A stretch of DNA of 7,059 nucleotides from Victivallis vadensis (lineage in GTDB: Bacteria > Verrucomicrobiota > Lentisphaeria > Victivallales > GWF2-50-93): assembly GCA_020718525.1 (NCBI GenBank), contig DYRX01000230.1, positions 1 to 7,059 of the forward strand. Reading direction: 5' to 3'. The notes beneath the pieces were generated by a model. The model saw only the letters and a program-made list of their open reading frames with translations. It was not told the origin of the DNA and searched no databases. This document shows, one piece after another, positions 1 to 6,914 of this stretch. The first letter of the stretch is position 1. Every line of letters begins with the position of its first letter. A program made the position numbers and the translations under genes.

Positions 1-8
1 AAGGGAAT

Positions 9-40
9 AAAAAAAGAAATTGCACCCTGAAGGGGTGCAA
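9..40 (-). terminator. Intrinsic (Rho-independent) terminator of guaB
   Basis: A perfect 8-bp inverted repeat, TTGCACCC at 20-27 and GGGTGCAA at 33-40, encloses a 5-nt loop. Read on the minus strand, the stem is followed directly by TTTCTTTTTTTATT (positions 19 down to 6), the T-rich tract expected of an intrinsic terminator. It lies about 63 bases past the guaB stop codon, so it most likely ends that transcript. There is no T-run on the plus-strand side, so it looks unidirectional. Confidence 0.88.
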
Positions 41-103
41 CAACATTGGTAATTGAAAATAATTATTCAAGTGTATTACGATTAGTATTTAAGGGACAGG
101 ACA

Positions 104-1603
104 CTAGGACTGAGTCGAGTAGTTGGGTGCGTCCTTGATTATTTTGATGTCGTGCGGATGCGCCTCCCTAAGTCCGGCGGAACTAACCCTTATCAGTCGT
201 GCATTCTTGCGAAATTCGCAGATGTTTCTAGTTCCGCAGTAGCCGAGGGCATATCTCAGCCCGCCGGAAAACTGATGGAGAACCTCTTTGACTTCGCCGC
301 GGTAGAGCACCATTCCCTCTATTCCCTGGGGGACAAGCTTTTCCTCCTCGTCAACGTCGCTCTGCCCGTAGCGCTCGCGGCTCGCCTTTGAATTTTTCAT
401 AGCCTCCAGGCTTCCCATGCCGCGGTAGACCACGTAGGTTCTTCCCTGGTGCCAGATCTTCTCGCCAGGACTTTCCTTGGTGCCGGCAAGAACCGAGCCC
501 ATCATCACGGAGGACGCACCAGCCGCCATAGCCTTCCCGACGTCTCCGGACTGCCTTATTCCGCCGTCCGATATGACGGGAATCTCATCGCCGAGCGCCT
601 TTGACGCCTCATAGACAGCAGTGAGCTGTGGGACTCCGACGCCAGCGACCACCCTTGTCGTGCAAATCGAACCCGGACCAATTCCTACCTTGACGGCGTC
701 AACGCCGGCGTCGAGGAGAGCCTTCGCGCCTTCGGATGTCGCGATGTTTCCTGCGACGATGTCGAATTTGTCCCCGTACTGACTCCGGAGCAGTTTGACC
801 GTTTCGACGACGCCCTTCGAGTGTCCGTGCGCGGTGTCAATTACAATCGCGTCAACCTTCGCGTCCGCAAGAACTTCCGCTCTTTCTTCGTCGTATGGTC
901 CGATTGCGGCGGCGACTCTGAGCCTGTGCTCCTTGTCGCGGTTGTAGTTGGGCTCTATGTTTTCAATAAGAGTCTTCACGTCGTGAAAGCTGTACAGTCC
1001 GGTGAGCCTGCCTTCTTCATTGACTATGGGCAGTTTGCCGATCTTGTTTTTAACCATGATCTGAAAGGCATTGTCGAGGCTGGTCGCCTCAGGCGCTGTG
1101 ACAAGCCGCGTGGACATCACGAGCTTGAGCTTGACATTGTAGTCGGTGAGGAATTTTATGTCCCTTGAAGTGATTATTCCCGCTATGGTTCCGTCCGGAT
1201 TGGTGATTGGAAAGCCGCTGAACGAATATTTGCGGCGGTCTTTTTCCGCGAGCATTTCCGCGACGGTCTGATCCGGGTGGAATACGACTGGAGATGATAT
1301 GAATCCGTGTAGGTAGTTCTTCACCCGGCGCACCTCGTCGGCCTGCTTTTCAGGCTCAAGATTTTTATGGATGACGCCGATCCCTCCGAAAGTCGCCATC
1401 GCAATTGACATCACGCTTTCCGTGACCGTGTCCATTGCCGCGCTGACAAAAGGTGCGTTCAGAGTTATTCTGCGGGAGAATCTTGACGATATGTCCGTTT
1501 CCGCCGGGAGAAAATCCGCATATTGGGTGACAAGCGAGACGTCGTCGAAGGTGAGTCCCAGCTCTGAAAAGTTTTTCATGAATCTGTCGAGGTGAATATT
1601 CAT
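104..1603 (-). CDS. guaB: Inosine-5'-monophosphate dehydrogenase
   Basis: GuaB oxidises IMP to XMP with NAD+, the committed step of GMP synthesis in the cytosol. With the start at 1603 the protein is 499 aa, close to the usual 485-500. Visible landmarks in this numbering are LTFDDV near residue 17, two CBS domains (about 103-155 and 163-214) inserted in the (beta/alpha)8 barrel, GPGSICTTR with catalytic Cys314, the phosphate-binding DGGIR (346-350) and YRGMGS (393-398), the flap Arg-Tyr-Gly at 411-413, and the C-terminal AHPHDI...APNY signature. All expected catalytic residues are present. The frame stays open to an ATG at 1693 (529 aa), but the extra 30 residues are absent from the family, and a promoter-like element sits inside them. 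ATG 1579 (491 aa) is a further alternative. No start has a strong Shine-Dalgarno sequence; GGGAACGG lies upstream of 1603. The gene is monocistronic here, divergent from the kinase gene, and ends at an intrinsic terminator. Function is very secure; the start is less so. Confidence 0.96.
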   Translation of the reverse strand: MNIHLDRFMKNFSELGLTFDDVSLVTQYADFLPAETDISSRFSRRITLNAPFVSAAMDTVTESVMSIAMATFGGIGVIHKNLEPEKQADEVRRVKNYLHGFISSPVVFHPDQTVAEMLAEKDRRKYSFSGFPITNPDGTIAGIITSRDIKFLTDYNVKLKLVMSTRLVTAPEATSLDNAFQIMVKNKIGKLPIVNEEGRLTGLYSFHDVKTLIENIEPNYNRDKEHRLRVAAAIGPYDEERAEVLADAKVDAIVIDTAHGHSKGVVETVKLLRSQYGDKFDIVAGNIATSEGAKALLDAGVDAVKVGIGPGSICTTRVVAGVGVPQLTAVYEASKALGDEIPVISDGGIRQSGDVGKAMAAGASSVMMGSVLAGTKESPGEKIWHQGRTYVVYRGMGSLEAMKNSKASRERYGQSDVDEEEKLVPQGIEGMVLYRGEVKEVLHQFSGGLRYALGYCGTRNICEFRKNARLIRVSSAGLREAHPHDIKIIKDAPNYSTQS

Positions 1604-1643
1604 AAACTGCCGTTCCCATGAATTTGTTGAGAGAATCCCCCGT

Positions 1644-1671
1644 AATATAGCGCAGTCTTTAATAAAATCAA
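1644..1671 (-). promoter_or_regulatory. Probable sigma70-type promoter for guaB
   Basis: On the minus strand TTGATT (1671-1666) and TATATT (1649-1644) are separated by 16 bp. Each hexamer matches the sigma70 consensus at four or five of six positions. Transcription would begin near 1636-1638, leaving a leader of about 33-35 nt before the ATG at 1603. The element lies inside the maximal open frame that begins at 1693, so if it is the real promoter the longer protein cannot be made from it. This is inferred from sequence alone. Confidence 0.5.
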
Positions 1672-1891
1672 GCGGCATTTTCGACTTGCGCATTTGAACT
1701 TGAGCCGGAACGGTGCATCTTATGTAGTCAGAGCTTGTTTTTGGCTGTATTGGGGGACAGAGTAGATATTTAGCGCAAAGCTCATCGCGTTCTGGGGCGG
1801 TAATGGTGTAGTTCTTTATGATCCGGATACTGGAAGCGGCGCCGACTCCTGTTCTGGGATGCCATATGCAGATACTACTGGATGCATGCGA

Positions 1892-1919
1892 TTGACTGCG
1901 GTGTTTTTCTGGTCATAAA
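1892..1919 (+). promoter_or_regulatory. Possible promoter for the hybrid kinase gene, in the divergent intergenic region
   Basis: TTGACT (1892-1897) is followed after 16 bp by CATAAA (1914-1919), a moderate sigma70-like pair with a good -35 and a weak -10. It overlaps the annotated ATG at 1919, so it would fit only if translation starts at the second ATG (1934), giving an almost leaderless message. The rest of the 315-base gap between guaB (start 1603) and the kinase gene shows the guaB promoter, a few imperfect GGATGC-type direct repeats near 1857 and 1880, and no convincing gene or RNA. Confidence 0.25.
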
Positions 1920-4195
1920 TGGACGTGAAAAAAATGAATGCATTTAATTTCAAGGACATTTTCAGCGAAATTCCAGATGCCGTCATTTTATACGACTCAT
2001 CCTTGTTGCTTGCTTCAAACAAGCGCGCCTGCGAACTGCTCGGCTACGGCGAGTCCGATCTCGAGGGGATAAATCTTTCGAAGATCATGGAATCTGATGC
2101 AAAGAGACTGCTCGAATCGTTTCTTCTCAGAAAAGATGATTTCAAATGCCAGTCCGGCGAAACGAGTTTCCGTCGCAAAAATGGGGAATATCTGCACGTT
2201 GAATTCAGCACGCGACGCTTCGCAGGGTCTGAAAAAGAAGTTATTGGACTGCTTTCATTCCGCGATTTGGGCGCGAGCCGCACGATACAGGCGAAACTGC
2301 TTGACAACATGCACGGAATGGTTTACAGATGTCTCAACGACGAGAACTGGACAATGGAATATGTGAGCGCGGGTGCCAAGGCGCTGACCGGCTATCGCCC
2401 TGATGAGATTCAGAACAACAGAGCAGTAGCCTTCGCGTCCTTGATTCATCCAGAGGATCGTCAAAGGGTCTGGAGCGAAGTGCAGGCAGGTCTGAACGAC
2501 TTCCGAACATTCGACATTCAATACAGAATCGCTGACTCCGCTGGAAAGATAAAATGGGTCTCCGAGCAGGGGACTGGAATCTATTCTGAAAACGGGGATC
2601 TCATTGCCTTGGAAGGACTTATAACCGACGTAAGCGAGATGGTAATTGCCGGACAGGAAGCCATGAGGGCGCAGGCTTTTCTTAAAATGGCGATCGAGCA
2701 GAGCCCTTCCGGCATACTGATTGCGGATGCGGCAGACGGCAGAATAATATGCGCCAATTCGGCGGCGATGGCCATCATGGGCGCAGGCTTCGAGGAGCTG
2801 ATGGGATCTGGGATTCCATACCACTGCAGCCGAAATTGGAAGACATTTTATCCCGATGGCGAAACTCCATTTCCTGCAGACAAACTGCCTCTCTACAGAG
2901 CGACGCTCGATGGCGCGGTCTCCTCCAATGTCGAGCTCATGATAAAAAAGAACAACGGGGAAAACCGCATTCTTTCGGCAAATGCCGGTCCGGTACGCGA
3001 TGAAAGCGGAAAAATAATAGCCGGAATAGTGGTCTTCACTGACATAACGGAGCAGAGAAAGCTCGAAAAGAAGTTCAGACAGTCTGAAAAGATGGAGGCG
3101 ATTGGACAGCTTGCAGGTGGAATTGCCCACGACTTCAACAACCAGCTAATGGGAATCATGGGATATGCCGAGTCCCTTCTCGACACGCTAAGCGATGGAG
3201 CGGCTAAGGAAGATCTCAACGCAATCATACAGATAGCGGGCAGAGCCGCGGATCTGACGAAGAAGCTTCTCGCCTTCTCGAGAAAAGGCAAATACATGTC
3301 GGTGACATTCGACATGCACACGCTTGTTGACGAAACTGCCGCACTGCTGTCGAGAAGCATTGACAAGCGAATTGTCCTTACCCGCAATTTACTTGCAGAA
3401 GACCCCAAGATTTGCGGGGATCCAACTCAAATTCAGAACGCCGTCTTGAACCTCGCGATCAACTCCCGCGACGCGATGCCAGGCGGCGGCGAAATAGTCT
3501 TCGAAACGAAAAATGTCATTTTCGACGAAAACGCCGGATCGCCACCAGTCCAGTCGCTCAGGCCGGGCAAGTATCTGAAGCTGTCGGTCGCGGACAATGG
3601 CACAGGCATGACAGAAAATGTGAAGAGGCAGATTTTCGATCCTTTTTTCACGACAAAGCCCAATGGCACCGGAATGGGACTTCCTTCCGTATATGGCACC
3701 GTGACCTCGCACGGAGGAGTGATCGAGATGGAGAGCGTCCCAGGCTCGGGAACGATCTTCTCCATTTTTCTGCCTCTCGCCAGTGCTCCGACCTGCATGG
3801 AATCCAGAACGGCCTCCGCCAGCGTTCCCCTAAAATCCGCAAGCCTTCTCCTAGTTGACGACGATCCGACTGTCAGAATAATTTTGGCGAGAATGTTCGT
3901 CACGCTTGGACACAAAGTGGCGGCGTGCGCCAATGGTCCCGAAGCCATCGAGCTGTTCAGAAAGAAATCGGATGATTTTGATCTTGTCATTCTCGACATG
4001 AACATGCCGATGATGGACGGTCGCGAGACATTTCTGGAATTGAAGCGGATCAAGCCATCTGTCAAGGCGCTGATAATATCCGGATTCACGGATGACGCCA
4101 ATGTTAAGCACCTTCTGGCGGACGGAGCCGTTGGAGTGATACAGAAGCCCTTCAATCACAAAGAGATAGCTAGAATCATAGCCGAAAGCGCCTGA
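1919..4195 (+). CDS. Soluble hybrid sensor histidine kinase (PAS-PAS-PAS-HisKA-HATPase-REC)
   Basis: This 758-aa protein should sense a cytosolic signal, autophosphorylate on histidine and pass the phosphate to its own receiver. Domains in order are PAS1 (about 8-117), PAS2 of the PAS_3 type (about 128-240), PAS3 (about 253-378, ending VVFTDITEQ), and a short helical linker. The HisKA domain follows with H-box GGIAHDFNN and phospho-acceptor His404. The HATPase_c domain has N-box NLAINSRDAM (Asn515), G1 box DNGTGM (559-564), F box IFDPFFTTK (572-580) and G2 box GTGMGLPSVYG (583-593). A C-terminal receiver (about 641-758) has acidic DDD (647-649), phospho-acceptor Asp693 in LDMNMP, Ser721 and Lys743. 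All key residues are present, so both modules should be active. I see no transmembrane segment or signal peptide. No HPt domain, output domain or separate response regulator is encoded in the window, so its target is unknown. ATG 1934 is an alternative start; neither start has a clear Shine-Dalgarno sequence. No obvious terminator follows it. Confidence 0.95.
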   Translation: MDVKKMNAFNFKDIFSEIPDAVILYDSSLLLASNKRACELLGYGESDLEGINLSKIMESDAKRLLESFLLRKDDFKCQSGETSFRRKNGEYLHVEFSTRRFAGSEKEVIGLLSFRDLGASRTIQAKLLDNMHGMVYRCLNDENWTMEYVSAGAKALTGYRPDEIQNNRAVAFASLIHPEDRQRVWSEVQAGLNDFRTFDIQYRIADSAGKIKWVSEQGTGIYSENGDLIALEGLITDVSEMVIAGQEAMRAQAFLKMAIEQSPSGILIADAADGRIICANSAAMAIMGAGFEELMGSGIPYHCSRNWKTFYPDGETPFPADKLPLYRATLDGAVSSNVELMIKKNNGENRILSANAGPVRDESGKIIAGIVVFTDITEQRKLEKKFRQSEKMEAIGQLAGGIAHDFNNQLMGIMGYAESLLDTLSDGAAKEDLNAIIQIAGRAADLTKKLLAFSRKGKYMSVTFDMHTLVDETAALLSRSIDKRIVLTRNLLAEDPKICGDPTQIQNAVLNLAINSRDAMPGGGEIVFETKNVIFDENAGSPPVQSLRPGKYLKLSVADNGTGMTENVKRQIFDPFFTTKPNGTGMGLPSVYGTVTSHGGVIEMESVPGSGTIFSIFLPLASAPTCMESRTASASVPLKSASLLLVDDDPTVRIILARMFVTLGHKVAACANGPEAIELFRKKSDDFDLVILDMNMPMMDGRETFLELKRIKPSVKALIISGFTDDANVKHLLADGAVGVIQKPFNHKEIARIIAESA

Positions 4196-4310
4196 CCTGC
4201 CAGGAACTGCCGGGCACAGAGAAGCAATCTGGATGCTGGCGTATTCATGGGAGCGCGATGGCGACTTAATCTTGCCTTGACTGACTGAAGAAAATCCAGA
4301 AAGATGCAGG

Positions 4311-4340
4311 TGCAACTTGTTGAATTGTCCATGCAACTTG
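4311..4340 (+). repeat. Two 9-bp direct repeats upstream of metG (possible operator)
   Basis: TGCAACTTG occurs identically at 4311-4319 and 4332-4340. The start-to-start distance is 21 bp, two turns of B-DNA, which would place both copies on the same face of the helix. One copy sits just upstream of the candidate -35 and the other inside the promoter spacer, a usual position for a repressor or co-operative regulator. The repeat is plain in the sequence; a regulatory role is inference. Confidence 0.5.
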
Positions 4341-4347
4341 CTACATT
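4320..4347 (+). promoter_or_regulatory. Candidate sigma70-type promoter for metG
   Basis: TTGAAT (4320-4325) and TACATT (4342-4347) are separated by 16 bp, each matching consensus at four of six positions. The transcript would begin around 4353-4355. That leaves only about 10 nt before ATG 4364 but about 31 nt before ATG 4385, which slightly favours the downstream methionine as the metG start. A second TTGACT at 4278-4283 has no good -10 partner. The 168-base gap after the kinase gene has no terminator I can defend, so read-through from the kinase gene is also possible. Confidence 0.4.
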
Positions 4348-4363
4348 AACAGGTCAATTCTAA

Positions 4364-6319
4364 ATGGAAGCCATGGATATAGGAATGAACTCTTCAAAAT
4401 TTTATGTGACGACACCGATCTACTATGTCAACGACAAGCCGCACATCGGCCATTCATACACGACTCTCCTTGCAGACGTGATGGCAAGATACAGCAGGAT
4501 GCTAGGGCACGAGACTTTTTTTCTGACCGGCACGGACGAGCACGGGCAGAAGGTCTGGAAGGCGGCTAACGACAACGGGATTCCGGCGCAGGAGCAATGC
4601 GACAGGACAGTCTCGCGCTTCAAGGAGCTCTGGGAAAGACTTGGAATAAACTATGACAGATTCATACGCACAAGCGAGGAGGAGCATAAGGGCATTGTCA
4701 GAAAAATCCTGACGCGCCTTCATGACAAGGATCTGATATACAAGGCCGACTACAAGGGGTGCTACTGCGTTCCCTGCGAGAGATTTTTCACCGAGAAGGA
4801 TCTTGCCGAAGGCGGGCTCTGCCCCGACTGCGGCAGGAAGACCGACGAAATAGTTGAATCCAACTATTTCTTCAGGATGGGCAGATACAGGGACTGGCTT
4901 ATCAGATACATCGAGGACAATCCAAGCTTCATCGCCCCGGATTTCAGGCGTAACGAAACCTTGGGATTTTTAAAGAAGCCGCTCGAGGATCTTTGCATCT
5001 CCCGTCCGAAGACAAGGATGTCCTGGGGCATTGAGCTTCCCTTCGACAGCGACTATGTGTGCTATGTCTGGTTCGACGCCCTGATCAACTACATCAGCGG
5101 GGTCGGATATTTGGAGAATCCGGAAGCCTTTGCGAAGTGGTGGCCGGCGGACTTCCACCTCATAGGAAAGGACATTCTTACAACCCACACAGTTTACTGG
5201 CCGACTATGCTGAAGGCTCTTGATCTGCCGCTTCCGAAAACAATTTTTGCGCACGGCTGGTGGCTGACAGGCGGAGACAAGATGAGCAAATCCCTTGGAA
5301 ACGTTGTCAATCCGCTCGAGCTGGCGGACAAATACGGCGTTGATGCCTTCCGCTTCTTCCTAATGTCCGAGATGTCTCCAGGGCAGGATGCGACTTTCAC
5401 CGAAGAGCTCTTTGTTGCAAGATACAACAGCAATCTGGCGAACGATCTTGGCAATCTGCTAAGCCGCGTAGTGAAGATGATCGTGAAAAACTGCGGATCC
5501 CAGGTGCCGCAGGCGGGAGAATTCGGAGAGGACGAGGAATCCTTGAAGGCATCTCTCTTCTCCGCCGTCGCCGCAATGAAGGAATCCATCGTCAGCATCA
5601 AGATTGACAAAGGCATAGAGCAGGTGATGGCTTCCGTCCGGCTTGTGAACAAGTATTTCGAGAAATCCGCGCCCTGGAAACTGCTTGCCGAGGACAGGGA
5701 GAAGTTTGCAACTGTGCTTTATGCCGGCGCGGAATCTTTGAGGATTATTTCAGGACTCCTTTTTCCAGTAATGCCGGAAAAAATGCGCGAACTTCGCAGA
5801 TCCATAGGTCTCTCTGAGGAAGACGCCTCGCGAATAGACGTTTCCAGCCTCGGGAAATGGGGTGTTTTAAAGCCGGGCTCCCGGGTGGAAGATTGCGCGG
5901 CGCTATTCAAAAGAATTGAAGCGCCCGAAAAAGCCAGAACTGCTTTGCCCGCTTCTTCCAAGACAGAAGCTCCTCCGCAGGCGCTCAACGAGGACGGACT
6001 CATATCTATAGACGATTTTTTCAAGGCGAAGCTGAAAACTGCGCTGGTGCTGGAGGCCGAGCGTGTCCAGGGGTCCGACAAGCTTCTCCGCCTGCAGGTC
6101 AAAATTGGCGAGACAGTCAGACAGATTGTCGCGGGAATTGCACAGCATTATTCTCCTGAACAGATGCTCGGGAAAAATATAGTTGTCGTATCCAACTTGA
6201 AGCCCGCAAAGATAAGGGGAATAGAATCCAACGGAATGCTTCTGGCGGCAAAAGCAGGAAAGACGCTGAAGCTGATTGCTGTTGACGGCGAAATATCTTC
6301 CGGAGCGGATGTCGGCTGA
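4364..6319 (+). CDS. metG: Methionyl-tRNA synthetase with C-terminal OB-fold tRNA-binding domain
   Basis: MetG is a class I aminoacyl-tRNA synthetase that charges initiator and elongator tRNA-Met with methionine using ATP, in the cytosol. The 651-aa protein has the Rossmann catalytic core with FYVTTPIYYVN, the HIGH signature (27-30) and the KMSKS loop (306-310). The connective-peptide insert carries a zinc-knuckle pattern, Cys135-X2-Cys138 then Cys153-X2-Cys156. The helical anticodon-binding domain spans about 350-490, with NKYFEKSAPWKLL near 429-441. A variable linker (about 515-545) leads to a Trbp111-like OB fold (about 549-651) containing NLKPAKIRGIESNGMLL, which aids tRNA binding and dimerisation in bacterial enzymes. 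No domain is broken. The start is uncertain among ATG 4364, 4373 and 4385. Family members usually begin only a few residues before FYVTTP, which favours 4385, as does the candidate promoter; AGG at 4351-4353 is a weak Shine-Dalgarno for 4364. The lipoprotein gene follows after 32 bases, suggesting one transcript. Confidence 0.97.
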   Translation: MEAMDIGMNSSKFYVTTPIYYVNDKPHIGHSYTTLLADVMARYSRMLGHETFFLTGTDEHGQKVWKAANDNGIPAQEQCDRTVSRFKELWERLGINYDRFIRTSEEEHKGIVRKILTRLHDKDLIYKADYKGCYCVPCERFFTEKDLAEGGLCPDCGRKTDEIVESNYFFRMGRYRDWLIRYIEDNPSFIAPDFRRNETLGFLKKPLEDLCISRPKTRMSWGIELPFDSDYVCYVWFDALINYISGVGYLENPEAFAKWWPADFHLIGKDILTTHTVYWPTMLKALDLPLPKTIFAHGWWLTGGDKMSKSLGNVVNPLELADKYGVDAFRFFLMSEMSPGQDATFTEELFVARYNSNLANDLGNLLSRVVKMIVKNCGSQVPQAGEFGEDEESLKASLFSAVAAMKESIVSIKIDKGIEQVMASVRLVNKYFEKSAPWKLLAEDREKFATVLYAGAESLRIISGLLFPVMPEKMRELRRSIGLSEEDASRIDVSSLGKWGVLKPGSRVEDCAALFKRIEAPEKARTALPASSKTEAPPQALNEDGLISIDDFFKAKLKTALVLEAERVQGSDKLLRLQVKIGETVRQIVAGIAQHYSPEQMLGKNIVVVSNLKPAKIRGIESNGMLLAAKAGKTLKLIAVDGEISSGADVG

Positions 6320-6337
6320 AACTGCCATTCAAATCTT

Positions 6338-6342
6338 GGAGG
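6338..6342 (+). promoter_or_regulatory. Ribosome binding site of the lipoprotein gene
   Basis: GGAGG lies 9 nt before the ATG at 6352, the strongest Shine-Dalgarno match in the window. It fixes the start of the lipoprotein gene and shows that this organism does use canonical ribosome binding sites, making their weakness before the other three genes noticeable. Confidence 0.8.
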
Positions 6343-6351
6343 CTTGATTAT

Positions 6352-6804
6352 ATGAAACTGAAGACTGCAGTCTGCCATTTTGCGGGGATTTTTATCGTCA
6401 TGTTTCTGCTTGCCGCCTGCTCCACGCCTAGACCAGTTGTCTATCCAAACGCCTTCTATAAAAAAGTCGGAAAAGTGCAGGCGGAAAAAGACATAGACGA
6501 GGCTGTAAAAAAAGCGGAGGAATACAATCTCAAATCCACTTCGCACGCGGATGACGCCGCAGACACTACGACCGACACGGGAGTCGGCGCCGCGGCTGGA
6601 GCTGCGGCTGGCGCGGTCGGCGGACAAAGCGGAACTTCTGTCGGGATGGGGGCGGCGGCGGGCGCCGCCGGAGGAGCCGCCGCCGGAGGAAGCAGGATTT
6701 TCTTCAAGTGGCTCTTCGCGTCGTCAAGCCCATCACAGCCCTACCGCAGATTCGTCGAGAAATATCTGTCCGAAAAAGGTTATGAAGTCATCGGCTGGGA
6801 ATGA
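6352..6804 (+). CDS. Glycine-zipper family lipoprotein, function unknown
   Basis: A 150-aa predicted lipoprotein. The N-terminus has Lys2/Lys4, a hydrophobic stretch (about 5-20) and the lipobox LAAC with Cys23, so signal peptidase II should cleave before Cys23 and the protein should be lipid-anchored in the envelope. The mature part begins STPRPVVYPN, followed by a charged, probably helical segment (about 37-65). A Gly/Ala-rich segment (about 77-113) has small residues spaced as in glycine zippers and could form a membrane-inserting helical hairpin. A conserved-looking tail ends GYEVIGWE. This arrangement (lipobox, YPN motif, zipper, YEVIGW end) resembles proteins usually named glycine zipper family protein in Deltaproteobacteria and relatives; that comparison is from memory. 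A structural outer-membrane role is likely, but no specific function is supported. It follows metG by 32 bases and is probably co-transcribed. The zipper coding segment (6585-6693) is strikingly GC-rich. Confidence 0.85.
   Translation: MKLKTAVCHFAGIFIVMFLLAACSTPRPVVYPNAFYKKVGKVQAEKDIDEAVKKAEEYNLKSTSHADDAADTTTDTGVGAAAGAAAGAVGGQSGTSVGMGAAAGAAGGAAAGGSRIFFKWLFASSSPSQPYRRFVEKYLSEKGYEVIGWE
6651..6684 (+). repeat. GC-rich inverted repeat inside the glycine-zipper coding region
   Basis: GGCGGCGGC (6651-6659) and GCCGCCGCC (6676-6684) are a perfect 9-bp inverted repeat within the alanine/glycine codons. The mRNA could fold a very stable hairpin here. A related 12-bp direct periodicity (GCGGCTGG at 6592 and 6604) lies just upstream. 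The simplest explanation is codon choice for Ala/Gly repeats, not regulation. Confidence 0.6.
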
Positions 6805-6844
6805 CGCGTGTGCTCCTGCGAGTGAACTGCAGAGAGACAAGGAT

Positions 6845-6907
6845 CTGGGAACGCCGACATCCTGTCGGCTCTCTTCCGGATGCCGAGCTGGTGCTCGGTG
6901 TTCCCAG
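6845..6907. repeat. Y-shaped (three-way junction) palindromic element, REP/MITE-like
   Basis: A 63-base element in the non-coding tail. An outer perfect 8-bp stem pairs CTGGGAAC (6845-6852) with GTTCCCAG (6900-6907). Directly inside it are two hairpins. GCCGACA (6853-6859) pairs with TGTCGGC (6863-6869) over a 3-nt loop. GCCGAGC (6882-6888) pairs with GCTCGGT (6893-6899) over a 4-nt loop, with one G-U pair. A 12-nt linker (6870-6881) separates them. Nearly every other base is paired. Such paired palindromes resemble the dispersed intergenic repeats mobilised by REP-associated Y1 transposases, but no transposase is in the window and copy number is unknown. A structured RNA is the alternative. 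Confidence 0.7.
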
Positions 6908-6914
6908 GTGAAAT

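Noticed and set aside
33..41. GGTGCAAC shared between the guaB terminator arm and the metG upstream repeat (4309-4316)
   Set aside because: An 8-base match between two unrelated sites is within chance, and the terminator role explains the first copy fully.
53..70. AT-rich inverted repeat TTGAA...TTCAA between the guaB stop and its terminator
   Set aside because: Only 5 bp pair across an 8-nt AT-rich gap; it is too weak to claim as a functional site.
1766..1918. Plus-strand open frame that ends with TAA directly before the kinase ATG
   Set aside because: It lacks a plausible start apart from ATG 1859, which would give only 19 residues with no ribosome binding site, and I recognise no protein family in it.
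2255..3130. Long 291-codon minus-strand open frame inside the kinase gene
   Set aside because: It lies opposite an intact, well-recognised kinase frame, matches no family I know, and is best explained as antisense shadow coding.
4196..4363. Possible T-box or SAM riboswitch upstream of metG
   Set aside because: I could not find a T-box motif, a specifier-hairpin arrangement or an antiterminator/terminator pair in these 168 bases.
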